DNA of 22,421 nucleotides from Candidatus Methanofastidiosia archaeon (GTDB lineage Archaea > Methanobacteriota_B > Thermococci > Methanofastidiosales > Methanofastidiosaceae), in NCBI GenBank assembly GCA_003558335.1, contig PWMA01000150.1, positions 1 through 22,421 of the forward strand, written 5' to 3'. This document shows positions 13,630 to 20,815 of the stretch, piece by piece; the first letter of the stretch is position 1, and every line of letters begins with the position of its first letter. The notes under the pieces are model-generated. The model was not told the origin of the DNA. It did not search any database and saw nothing but the letters and a program-made list of their open reading frames with translations. A program made the translations under genes and the position numbers.

Positions 13630-14832
13630 TTACACCTTCTCTTCAATACTAATTACATCTAACGAAATGCACTTTATATTCTTACCCAATAATTCTGTAA
13701 CACTGGGATATGTTCTCTCCTCATCGCTTGAGATAAGTTCCTTTATATACAGTCCGCCATCACAATATATCTCTAGTGACGAGTTATTTTCCCTAAATGT
13801 ACGAACTTTATAAACCTTTCTAATTCTTGTCTTATCCGCTCTTCTATGTAAAACTCTTTTTGGAGTTTTTTGGTGTATAGTTCTTTCAAGGAAAAAGGAC
13901 TCTATTTTTTCTTTTTCCTCTTGAGTTAGATAAGCATCTATTTCTGCCATGTATATTTTCTTTAAGTTTGTGTTTTTTATCTTCTCAACTACTTCTCTTT
14001 CAACGAATCTAAGGTTTGATATTTTTACTTTCCCTTCATTGATTTGATTAACCTCCGCTTCAAGCCTTTGTAGATCAATATCTCTAATTTTTGGAGACTT
14101 TATTTCAAGAACAAATGGTCTTCCGTTTCCAAGCATTAAGACATCTATGTCTTCCCGGCCCGCGCCGTGAAATGCGGAATCGGTACCTCTAGTTTCTTTC
14201 AAGAATATTTTGGATATCAACTCTTCAACACTTTCATCATACATTTTTCCTGTCCCACTGCATTTGACACATCCTTTGCCTTTACACTTTCTACAAAACC
14301 ATTTGGTTTGAGGTATACCTCTTAACAGTTTATTGTATCGACCATAAATAAAAAGTGGATTTATAATATACTCAAATTTTGAAGAATATGGATGAACAAG
14401 TATAGTCACATCTTCTTTTTCTCTTTTAAACTCCTTTCCAAGGACAGTGCTTACAATCTTTCCCAGCTCTCTATTAAGCTCCTGTTTTATGCTTTCTTGA
14501 TAATCAAGCCCAAACATATCCTTCATTTTCTTTTCTTGTATTAGTATTTCTTCAGGAATTTTAGTACCTACGTGAAAAGTAAAAAATTCAAAATCTGGCG
14601 AAAGATCTTTTAATATGTCTTCAGTCCTTTCAAAAATATTGTCACAGAGATAACAAGGTTTTTGATTAAAAAAATTAGAAGATATATCAGGATACAGGCT
14701 AATCAATAGAGTTCTTATTACTTCTCCTCTTCTTTCATTTGTTGATCTAGAAATTTTTCCAAATTGCCTACCAAGACAGTGGTTGCAAAGAATATAGTCT
14801 CCTAAGATATCTTTGGAACTTTTTAATATCAT
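13630..14832 (-). CDS. pus10: tRNA pseudouridine synthase Pus10
   Basis: This 400-residue enzyme makes pseudouridine at tRNA position 54, and in many archaea also 55. The N-terminal zinc site is C16, C19, C60 and C63. A THUMP-like RNA-binding region follows, then a second cysteine cluster CRKCKGKGCVKC (180-191). The catalytic core has GREDIDVLMLGNGRPF (225-240), whose Asp residues include the nucleophile. LEIKSPK, HRRADKTRIRKVY and LYIKELISSDEERTYPSVTELLG are Pus10 marks. It starts 15 bases after the helical-repeat gene and ends two bases before rpl21e. No deletion or frameshift is visible. Confidence 0.93.
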   Translation of the reverse strand: MILKSSKDILGDYILCNHCLGRQFGKISRSTNERRGEVIRTLLISLYPDISSNFFNQKPCYLCDNIFERTEDILKDLSPDFEFFTFHVGTKIPEEILIQEKKMKDMFGLDYQESIKQELNRELGKIVSTVLGKEFKREKEDVTILVHPYSSKFEYIINPLFIYGRYNKLLRGIPQTKWFCRKCKGKGCVKCSGTGKMYDESVEELISKIFLKETRGTDSAFHGAGREDIDVLMLGNGRPFVLEIKSPKIRDIDLQRLEAEVNQINEGKVKISNLRFVEREVVEKIKNTNLKKIYMAEIDAYLTQEEKEKIESFFLERTIHQKTPKRVLHRRADKTRIRKVYKVRTFRENNSSLEIYCDGGLYIKELISSDEERTYPSVTELLGKNIKCISLDVISIEEKV

Positions 14833-14847
14833 GCTTATCTTTATCTA

Positions 14848-17652
14848 TTAAAGTTTCTTAAAGGATTTGTCTATTAACCCATAACAAATCTGTAACTTTT
14901 TTACAATTTCGTGCTCAGTTGCAGAATCTTTGTGGAAAGGAATACTTTCAAACCTTTGAAGTAGAGAGTTGTATTGTTCTTGTGCTTCCCATATCTTGGA
15001 AAGTAAAACTTCTTTGTCCCTGTATATTTTTATGAATTCATTGCACCCTTCTTTTATTTCTAAAATATCTTTTTCGTATTGTATCTCATAATCTATCTGT
15101 TTTATCAGATTTTGACACTGTTGAATTCTTTCCTTTAGAAGCTCTTGTGACTTAATATCTAGTTCATTTTCAAATTGTTTGTAGTCGGCGACTATGTCCT
15201 TGTACTCACCTATCGTCTCCATGACAAGTTCTTTATTTGAAGGCTCAACGTAAGAATATCTTGTAATGAATCCTCCAATCTTATTGACGATCTTGTCGAT
15301 TTTACTCTGAACAATCTCTTTTTCTGCATCCTTTATTCTATTACTAAATTCAGACATTAAAGCTTCAATTTCAAGTCTTAACTGATCGTCATACTCGAGC
15401 AAAAGTCCTTGTTTTTCTCTTATCAGATGCTGATACTCATCCTTGGCCTCTTCTGTATTTCTTAGAATTTGTGCAAAGCTATACTTTTCCAACAAGCCTT
15501 TAACTTTTCTAATAAAGTATTTGAGTTCTTCCTCTTTTGCTATTTCTGCATGCTCTATTCTCTTTTTAAGTCTTGTAAGAATTTGATCAATTTCGTCTTT
15601 TTTGTCTTCAGCTATTATTGATAAGATCTCATTTCTTGTTTTCATTAAATCTTTGTAGAGATCTCTTACTTCAAAGAGATTTGAATTGATGTAAACCTGA
15701 TCAAACTTAATGTCGAAGGTCTGTGCCCTTCTCAGAAGGACATCAATTTTTTGAAGCTCATCTTCTTGAACATCTTTTAGTTTAGCGTTAATTTTTTCTA
15801 TTTTTCTTTCGATTTCAAGCTCTTGCTCTGAGTTGGCAAATACCATTATATCTTCTTTCTGTTTTAGAAGTTTTTGAAACTCTTCCTTTGCATTTACTAA
15901 ATTGTCCAAGGTCTTTTCTTCAGTAAACTCACCCATTTTTTTATTAAGGTTTTCTATGAACTCTTCAACAAAGCCTTTCTTTCCATATTCAATCTCTCTT
16001 ATCCTATTGTCAAAAGCTTTTAAATTAACATTAATTGCTTTTTCAAGCTCATAATCTACTCCCACTGGCAGATTTTTCTGATCTCTTCTTAAACTATTGT
16101 AAAGAATAACTGCATCTTTTAAGTTGGAATCAATCACTTCTTTTGGATAATCCTCTAAGGCTTTGATTGTTTTTTCTAGAAAACTATCCAATATCTTAAG
16201 TTTAGCTTCTTGAGTTTTATGTACCTTTTCCTGTATTTCATACAAATTGCTTTCAATTACAATTTCTAAGTCTTTGGGCAACTTCTTTTTTTCTTCAAGA
16301 AGCTTAAGATACATTTGCTTTGCAGATTCCAAATCTGTATTGATTTTAGAATAGTCAAACTCTTCAAGTGCTTTGTATGAATCTTCTAAAAATTGCTCAA
16401 GTTCTTTTTTCTTTATTTCTTCAACCTTTTTCATTCTTAAATACAAATCGCTTAAGTTTTTCTCAATTTTTTTGCTAAGCTCAGTAGAAAATCTAGGATG
16501 TAATCTTTGAGCATCTCTAGATAATGCAACATATGTCCTCTCTGTTTCAGACAAGTTTTCAGCAATGTAGTCTTCGGTGTACTTTTCAAGTGCCCTTCCG
16601 GTATTATCATAAACAAATGCAAGGTTTTCAATCTCTCTTTTTTCTACATCTTCGATTTTGGAAAGAAGAACATCTATAGAATTTCTAACCTTTTCTTCAA
16701 TTTTAGAATCAATTAACCCTTTCAAGGAGTTTCTTATATTGCTATACTTTTCATAAACTTCTCTGGACTCAATAGGATTGTCTAATATATATTCGTCTGT
16801 GAAAACAGGGATAAGCTTTTCAACATCGTCTAGTATTGTTAGTAGATCCATTCTTTTTTTGTCTTCTATTTCTTTTATTCTTTGATTTAATATTTTAAGA
16901 TTATTGTCAATTAGAGTTGCTCTTCCACCTTTGAGTTGTTTTTTCTTTTGAATTAAAGAAGAATAAATTTCTCTAGTTTCTTCAAAGTTTTCATTTATAT
17001 AGTCATCATTTAAAAATTTACTTTTCTCTTCAATTTCAAATAAAAATTTCTCATAGTCTTTTTTAAGAACATCCTCCACATTTATTATTTTTTGTTCAAT
17101 GTTAGACAGATAATTGGATATCTCATCCTCAATTGCAGCCGACACCTTTTTTGGAAGTTTTTTATGCTCTACATCAAGAAGTGAAAATATTTCTAAGACT
17201 TCAGTATAATTATTAAAAATATAATCTTCAGTAAAAAGTTCATCCTTATTTTTTAGCTTTCTCAAAAAATTAATAAGTCTAAGTTCTTGCTCTTTTTCAG
17301 TTTCATCTATCCTATGTTTAAGCTCTAGCAAATTTGAATCAATTTTTTTCTGAATGTCCCATACAATTACTTTTAGCTCATCAAGATCCTCGTAGATCTT
17401 TTCTTCCTCTAGCTGAATATTTTCTTTGCCTTTAACAGCGTCAACGTTTTCTCTTATTTTTTCAAGTTTTTCTTCGAATTTATCTATTTCCCACTGTTTA
17501 ACACTTTCAATGTTATATGATTTTAATCTTTCTAGAAATGCTTTATATCCTTCAAGTAATCTTAAGATTTCTAAAAGTCTTTCTTCATTAGATTTTTCAA
17601 CTCTGGATATCTCTTCAGCCAGCTCATCTATTTTCTTTTTTTCGTAGGGCAT
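14848..17652 (-). CDS. 934-residue cytoplasmic helical-repeat (spectrin-like) protein
   Basis: I do not recognise this gene as a named family. It is almost entirely charged helix without Pro-rich linkers, signal peptide, membrane span, Walker motif or zinc site, so it is not an SMC or Rad50 ATPase. The sequence is a tandem array. An aromatic residue in a Y/F-x-x-L-type position recurs at residues 87, 156, 230, 300, 374, 448, 518, 592, 666, 740, 817 and 894, with gaps of 69-77. A typical unit runs L-x-x-F-L, then (E/D)-x-Y-I-x-x-N-x-x-E-(A/T)-(R/K)-E-x-Y-x-x-L, a K-rich turn often LP, then E-x-x-I-x-x-x-L-x-x-I-x-x-x-E. Each unit could make a three-helix spectrin-like bundle, for a rod or scaffold. 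It leads the operon into pus10 and rpl21e. Confidence 0.8.
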   Translation of the reverse strand: MPYEKKKIDELAEEISRVEKSNEERLLEILRLLEGYKAFLERLKSYNIESVKQWEIDKFEEKLEKIRENVDAVKGKENIQLEEEKIYEDLDELKVIVWDIQKKIDSNLLELKHRIDETEKEQELRLINFLRKLKNKDELFTEDYIFNNYTEVLEIFSLLDVEHKKLPKKVSAAIEDEISNYLSNIEQKIINVEDVLKKDYEKFLFEIEEKSKFLNDDYINENFEETREIYSSLIQKKKQLKGGRATLIDNNLKILNQRIKEIEDKKRMDLLTILDDVEKLIPVFTDEYILDNPIESREVYEKYSNIRNSLKGLIDSKIEEKVRNSIDVLLSKIEDVEKREIENLAFVYDNTGRALEKYTEDYIAENLSETERTYVALSRDAQRLHPRFSTELSKKIEKNLSDLYLRMKKVEEIKKKELEQFLEDSYKALEEFDYSKINTDLESAKQMYLKLLEEKKKLPKDLEIVIESNLYEIQEKVHKTQEAKLKILDSFLEKTIKALEDYPKEVIDSNLKDAVILYNSLRRDQKNLPVGVDYELEKAINVNLKAFDNRIREIEYGKKGFVEEFIENLNKKMGEFTEEKTLDNLVNAKEEFQKLLKQKEDIMVFANSEQELEIERKIEKINAKLKDVQEDELQKIDVLLRRAQTFDIKFDQVYINSNLFEVRDLYKDLMKTRNEILSIIAEDKKDEIDQILTRLKKRIEHAEIAKEEELKYFIRKVKGLLEKYSFAQILRNTEEAKDEYQHLIREKQGLLLEYDDQLRLEIEALMSEFSNRIKDAEKEIVQSKIDKIVNKIGGFITRYSYVEPSNKELVMETIGEYKDIVADYKQFENELDIKSQELLKERIQQCQNLIKQIDYEIQYEKDILEIKEGCNEFIKIYRDKEVLLSKIWEAQEQYNSLLQRFESIPFHKDSATEHEIVKKLQICYGLIDKSFKKL
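14971..17394 (-). repeat. About twelve tandem protein-level repeats, 69-77 codons each
   Basis: The region spans the twelve aromatic landmarks of the helical-repeat protein (residues 87-894). The repeats are diverged at DNA level and visible only in protein. The units at 230-300, 374-448 and 666-740 are the clearest, while the first and the last two are weaker. Spacings of 69, 74, 70, 74, 74, 70, 74, 74, 74, 77 and 77 residues change mainly in steps near one helical turn. Confidence 0.75.
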
Positions 17653-17690
17653 AATAATAACACCAAGGCTATTTTTAATATCTTAATATT

Positions 17691-17700
17691 TATTATATAT
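17691..17700 (-). promoter_or_regulatory. TATA-like box of the helical-repeat/pus10/rpl21e operon
   Basis: On the minus strand ATATATAATA lies about 40 bases before the ATG at 17652 and overlaps the last codons of dphB. A start site near 17668 would leave a leader of about 15 bases with a GGTG element. The AT-rich setting makes the exact box uncertain. Confidence 0.4.
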
Positions 17701-18454
17701 TTTTACTGTTTTTATATATTTCTGCAATATTTAGTAAATATTCTTCTTCAGCAAAATGTAAATCGGCAGGAATAACTAATGTATGAGGGGGAAAACCATA
17801 GAATTCCTTGTCAAATTTAGATAATTCATCTATATATCCATATATAATTCTTTGAGTTTCCTGGCCAATTCTTGAAATAATTATTACTTTTTGAATTTTA
17901 TTGTCTTCATCCAATGTTTTTAATATATCTATGGCTTCTTTCGGATTCATAAACAGATTTTGTTCTCTCTTTATATCAAGAAGTAGCATTGTATGAAGAT
18001 TTCTACCTTTGTTTTCAATAATGGCTTCATAGAAACTTCTTGGGAAAAAGTTCTTTTCAGGGAATGGAATACTAACAGTTTTGCCAAATCTATAGATATG
18101 AAGACCTGTTTCAGCAATTGCAGAATAGATGGAAGAAGCATGAAGTATTTTCGTTTCAATTCCTTTTTTCTTGGCTCTTAATAAAATATCGGTATGAGTT
18201 GTTGCAACAAGAGGATCCCCAGAAACTAAAAGCGCAACCTCTTCTGAATTTGCAATATCAATAAAGGTGGGATTCTTTTCTATATCTTCTCTTGAAAGAA
18301 GAGTTAATTTTTTATTTAGAGCTTTTTCGAGCCATAGGAGATCAAAATAATTGGTATATGTATCCACATAAATATTTTTAATTTCTTTTAATAATTCAAA
18401 GGATTTCAATGAAAGGTCTTTTTCTGATAATCCTAAACCTATAAGGTAAAACAT
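17693..18454 (-). CDS. dphB: Diphthine synthase
   Basis: This 253-residue SAM-dependent methyltransferase trimethylates the modified histidine of elongation factor aEF2 in diphthamide synthesis. It has the two-domain tetrapyrrole-methylase fold. It opens MFYLIGLGLS and continues with IYVDTYTN, VSGDPLVATTHTDI (the central SAM loop), HASSIYSAIAETGLHIYRFGKTVSIPF and, late, GFPPHTLVIPADLHFAEEEYL. Length is normal. It appears to be transcribed alone from a box at 18472-18483. The promoter of the next operon overlaps its end. Confidence 0.95.
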   Translation of the reverse strand: MFYLIGLGLSEKDLSLKSFELLKEIKNIYVDTYTNYFDLLWLEKALNKKLTLLSREDIEKNPTFIDIANSEEVALLVSGDPLVATTHTDILLRAKKKGIETKILHASSIYSAIAETGLHIYRFGKTVSIPFPEKNFFPRSFYEAIIENKGRNLHTMLLLDIKREQNLFMNPKEAIDILKTLDEDNKIQKVIIISRIGQETQRIIYGYIDELSKFDKEFYGFPPHTLVIPADLHFAEEEYLLNIAEIYKNSKNI

Positions 18455-18471
18455 CTGTAGTTTAGTTGTGC

Positions 18472-18483
18472 TTTAAATATAAA
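18472..18483 (-). promoter_or_regulatory. TATA box of dphB; predicted leaderless start
   Basis: TTTATATTTAAA on the minus strand is centred about 24 bases upstream of the dphB ATG (18454), and no SD-like sequence lies between. Transcription should start at or next to the ATG. Confidence 0.5.
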
Positions 18484-18554
18484 AGATTTTAGATTTTACT
18501 CTGGTTTCCTTTAAATAAAGCTAATATTTTTATTAGAAGTTTTTAAAAATTAAG

Positions 18555-18563
18555 AAAAAAAAA
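18555..18563 (-). terminator. T9 tract after glnA
   Basis: Nine consecutive T residues on the minus strand begin five bases after the glnA stop codon. No stem precedes them. Archaeal RNA polymerase can terminate on such T tracts alone. Confidence 0.5.
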
Positions 18564-18568
18564 TTATA

Positions 18569-19879
18569 TTAATATTTGAGATAGGTTTTAAATTCCCAGT
18601 CTGTGACATACATTGAATACTCTTTCCACACCTTTTTCTTGTGTTTAATGTATTTGTTAGATATATGAGAACCTAAAGCGTCTTTTATCACTTTGTCTTT
18701 TTCAAGCTCATTTATAGCTTCACCTAAATTTGTTGGCAATGTTTCAATTCCCCTCTCTTCCAACTCATCTGTTGATAGTTCAAAAAGATCATAGTCAACA
18801 GGTTCAGGTGGTTCAATTTGATTTTCAATTCCATCTAGTCCTGCCTTTAGCATTGCTGTAAATGCCAAATAAGGGTTACAGGTTGGGTCGGGTGATCTTA
18901 ATTCTATCCTTAATGCCTTTTCATTTGTTGGATCATACCCAGGTATTCTTACCAAAGTTGTTCTGTTGGCCCATCCCCAAGATATATAAACAGGTGCTTC
19001 ATACCCTGGAACTAATCTCTTATAGGAGTTAACAGATGGAGAACAAATTGCAGTAATTGCTTTGGCATGTTTTAAAATTCCGCCTATATACCACTTACCC
19101 TCATCTGATAAATTTTTTGTATTTGGATCGTAAAAGACGTTTCTACTGTTTTTGAATAAACTTTGATGGCAATGCATACCGTTTCCAGCTTCACCATAAA
19201 ACGGTTTTGGCATATAAGTAACAGTGAGTCCCTCTTTAGCAGCTATGTTCTTTACAACTTGTTTGTATGTTATAACATCATCCGCAGCTTCAAGTGCACT
19301 TTCCTTAAACCTAAAATCAATTTCATGTTGCCCGGCTCCTACTTCATGGTGGGTAATTTCACTTCTAACACCCATCATCTGCATATAAAGTCCAGCCTTA
19401 TTCCTAATCTCTTCCCCTAAATCGAGAGGTGAAAAGTCAGCATATCCCCCAGTATCATGAGGAACGAGTTTTCCATTTACATCTTTTAATAAATGAAACT
19501 CTACTTCTGGACCTACATAAAAGTCCATATTTTCCTCTCGGAGCTTTTCTATTTCTCTTTTCAAGAGACTTCTTGGATCACCTTCAAAAGGTTTAAGTGT
19601 AGTAGGATAACATACATCACATATTATTCTTGCCTCATCGAGCCATGGGATCATCCTAAAGGATTTTATATCAGGTACCAAGACACTATCACTGTTAGAT
19701 ATATCTGTAAATCCTTTAATTGAAGAGCTGTCAAATCCCATACCTGATTCAAATACAGAGTCTAAGAGATCAACAGATATTGAAAAGTTCTTGGGAATCC
19801 CAAGCATGTCAACGAACTGCAATCTTACATATTTTATGTTCTTCTCCTTTATTATTTTTTTTAGTTGCTCTTTGTCCAT
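18569..19879 (-). CDS. glnA: Glutamine synthetase, type I (alpha-like)
   Basis: This 436-residue enzyme forms glutamine from glutamate, ammonia and ATP. It is the main entry point for nitrogen. I chose ATG 19879 over ATG 19915 because TCCTCC (GGAGGA on the coding strand, 19885-19890) is placed just ahead of it and the protein then begins with the usual KKIIKEKNIKYVRLQFVDMLG. Marks include MGFDSSSIKGF (47-57), the metal-binding GPEVEFHL, GAGQHEIDF, NGMHCHQSLF, the ammonia-site loop with RLVPGYEAPVYISW, and RIPGYDP with ELRSPDPTCNPYLAF. The region where the adenylylation Tyr of beta-type enzymes lies reads DYDLFELSTDELEERG, with no NLY-type site. The beta-type insert also appears to be absent, which fits GSI-alpha. 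It has its own promoter region and a T9 terminator. Confidence 0.95.
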   Translation of the reverse strand: MDKEQLKKIIKEKNIKYVRLQFVDMLGIPKNFSISVDLLDSVFESGMGFDSSSIKGFTDISNSDSVLVPDIKSFRMIPWLDEARIICDVCYPTTLKPFEGDPRSLLKREIEKLREENMDFYVGPEVEFHLLKDVNGKLVPHDTGGYADFSPLDLGEEIRNKAGLYMQMMGVRSEITHHEVGAGQHEIDFRFKESALEAADDVITYKQVVKNIAAKEGLTVTYMPKPFYGEAGNGMHCHQSLFKNSRNVFYDPNTKNLSDEGKWYIGGILKHAKAITAICSPSVNSYKRLVPGYEAPVYISWGWANRTTLVRIPGYDPTNEKALRIELRSPDPTCNPYLAFTAMLKAGLDGIENQIEPPEPVDYDLFELSTDELEERGIETLPTNLGEAINELEKDKVIKDALGSHISNKYIKHKKKVWKEYSMYVTDWEFKTYLKY

Positions 19880-19939
19880 TTTATTCCTCCAATAATATTT
19901 TTTATAATTACCCATTTGTCTAGGTATTTAATAAAAAAG

Positions 19940-19955
19940 AGTAGTATCATCTACT
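19940..19955. promoter_or_regulatory. Dyad AGTAG-N6-CTACT in the glnA promoter
   Basis: An inverted repeat with five-base arms is set between two candidate TATA boxes of glnA: TATTAAAT just upstream, or TTTTATTAAATA just downstream on the minus strand. In either case it touches the core promoter, where a repressor would act. The arms are short, so chance is possible. Confidence 0.35.
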
Positions 19956-19985
19956 ATTTAATACTTACTGTTGAATAATGGCTAA

Positions 19986-20029
19986 TTTAGGCCTAAATAG
20001 GTCTAAAAAAAATATAATTTGGCCTAAAT
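19986..20029. promoter_or_regulatory. Three GGYCTAAA boxes upstream of glnA
   Basis: GGCCTAAA at 19990, GGTCTAAA at 20000 and GGCCTAAA at 20021 point the same way and are spaced 10 and 21 bases apart, about one and two DNA turns. The first is the centre of a perfect 14-base palindrome, ATTTAGGCCTAAAT (19985-19998). The block lies between the end of the Lrp-type gene and the glnA promoter, so it is a candidate activator or repressor array for glnA. Confidence 0.5.
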
Positions 20030-20039
20030 AATAAAATAA

Positions 20040-20642
20040 TTAAATAATAAAAAGTAATTCATCTCTCCAATCGTCTCTTATTATTCCATTTTTTATGTTT
20101 AGCATGGGTAGGTAGTTATGGAAGAATCTTATGGGATCTGAAAGTCTTATAGTCTGGACATTTTCTATAGAATCAGGGCCGTGATTTTTCTTAAGAGATG
20201 GAATTATTATTTTGTTAAAGTTCTCTACTATATCCTCGTCTCTCTCTCCTTCTAAAATCATTACCAGTGCAACGCTGCCGTCAACTTCTGCAAGGAAAGA
20301 TTGGTAAATATGTTCTGTAAAAACAGTTCTAACATTGTTTTCCTCATTAATTTCTTGAACAACTTGAGAGTGTGGGATCCCAAGTTTAAATTTAATAATG
20401 TATAGGTGTCTAGCATTTATTGCTCCTATGCCAGATTTATCCAAATTTACATTAAGGTAATAATGAATAATTCCTTCTTCTTCAAGTTTTTTTCTTTTTC
20501 TGTAGACTGTCCTTACAGGAACCCTAGTTGACTTGCTTATCTGATTATCACTGCTCCTTGGGTTTCTTATTAAGGCTTTAATGATTAATTTTTCTTGGTC
20601 ATCTATAGTTCTTCCTCTCTGAATACATACATCTTTTACCAT
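20040..20642 (-). CDS. Lrp/AsnC-type transcriptional regulator
   Basis: This is a 200-residue winged-helix regulator. The N-terminal DNA-binding part runs IDDQEKLIIKALIRNPR, then DNQISKSTRVPVRTVYRKRKKLEEEGII (33-59), with the recognition helix around VPVRTVYRKRKKL. The C-terminal half (about 78-165) reads as a RAM-like alpha-beta ligand domain but is longer and less typical than in standard Lrp, ending with an extra segment to residue 200. A GAGGGA ribosome site is five bases before the ATG. It lies downstream of the divergent glyA promoter and directly upstream of glnA on the same strand, so control of nitrogen or amino acid genes, including its neighbours, is the simplest guess. The effector is unknown. 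Confidence 0.75.
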   Translation of the reverse strand: MVKDVCIQRGRTIDDQEKLIIKALIRNPRSSDNQISKSTRVPVRTVYRKRKKLEEEGIIHYYLNVNLDKSGIGAINARHLYIIKFKLGIPHSQVVQEINEENNVRTVFTEHIYQSFLAEVDGSVALVMILEGERDEDIVENFNKIIIPSLKKNHGPDSIENVQTIRLSDPIRFFHNYLPMLNIKNGIIRDDWRDELLFII

Positions 20643-20692
20643 AAAAATCCCTCTATTTCATGCCAGAATATGATGTTATCCTACCTAATAAG

Positions 20693-20702
20693 TATATAAA
20701 AT
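20693..20702 (-). promoter_or_regulatory. TATA box of the Lrp-type regulator gene
   Basis: ATTTTATATA on the minus strand is about 50 bases before the ATG at 20642. Transcription would start near 20671, giving a leader of roughly 28 bases that includes the GAGGGA ribosome site. Confidence 0.5.
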
Positions 20703-20718
20703 TAACTATTATGAAACA

Positions 20719-20741
20719 TTATTGCCATAAAAAAGCAATAA
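20719..20741. promoter_or_regulatory. Dyad TTATTGC-N9-GCAATAA between the divergent promoters
   Basis: A perfect inverted repeat with seven-base arms sits between the regulator's TATA box (20693-20702) and that of glyA (near 20774-20782). Its size and central position suit a dimeric winged-helix regulator controlling both genes. The adjacent Lrp-type protein is the obvious candidate. Confidence 0.45.
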
Positions 20742-20773
20742 AAGAATATAATAATTATAATAAATAGCAAAAT

Positions 20774-20782
20774 ACTTATAAG
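20774..20782 (+). promoter_or_regulatory. TATA box of glyA
   Basis: ACTTATAAG is centred about 38 bases before the glyA ATG, so a start site near 20804 leaves a short leader carrying GTGAT at 20808-20812, an SD-like element very close to the ATG. Confidence 0.45.
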
Positions 20783-20815
20783 ATATTTAATCATTTTTAT
20801 CATTGTAGTGATTTT

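Noticed and set aside
14848..17652. SMC/Rad50-type chromosome segregation ATPase
   Set aside because: There is no Walker A, Walker B or signature motif and no hinge. The period near 74 residues points to a repeat rod.
18521..18536. Hairpin CTAATA-TTTT-TATTAG between glnA and dphB
   Set aside because: It is made almost only of A and T in a very AT-rich spacer and is likely by chance. The rest of the 114-base gap holds only the T9 tract and the dphB box.
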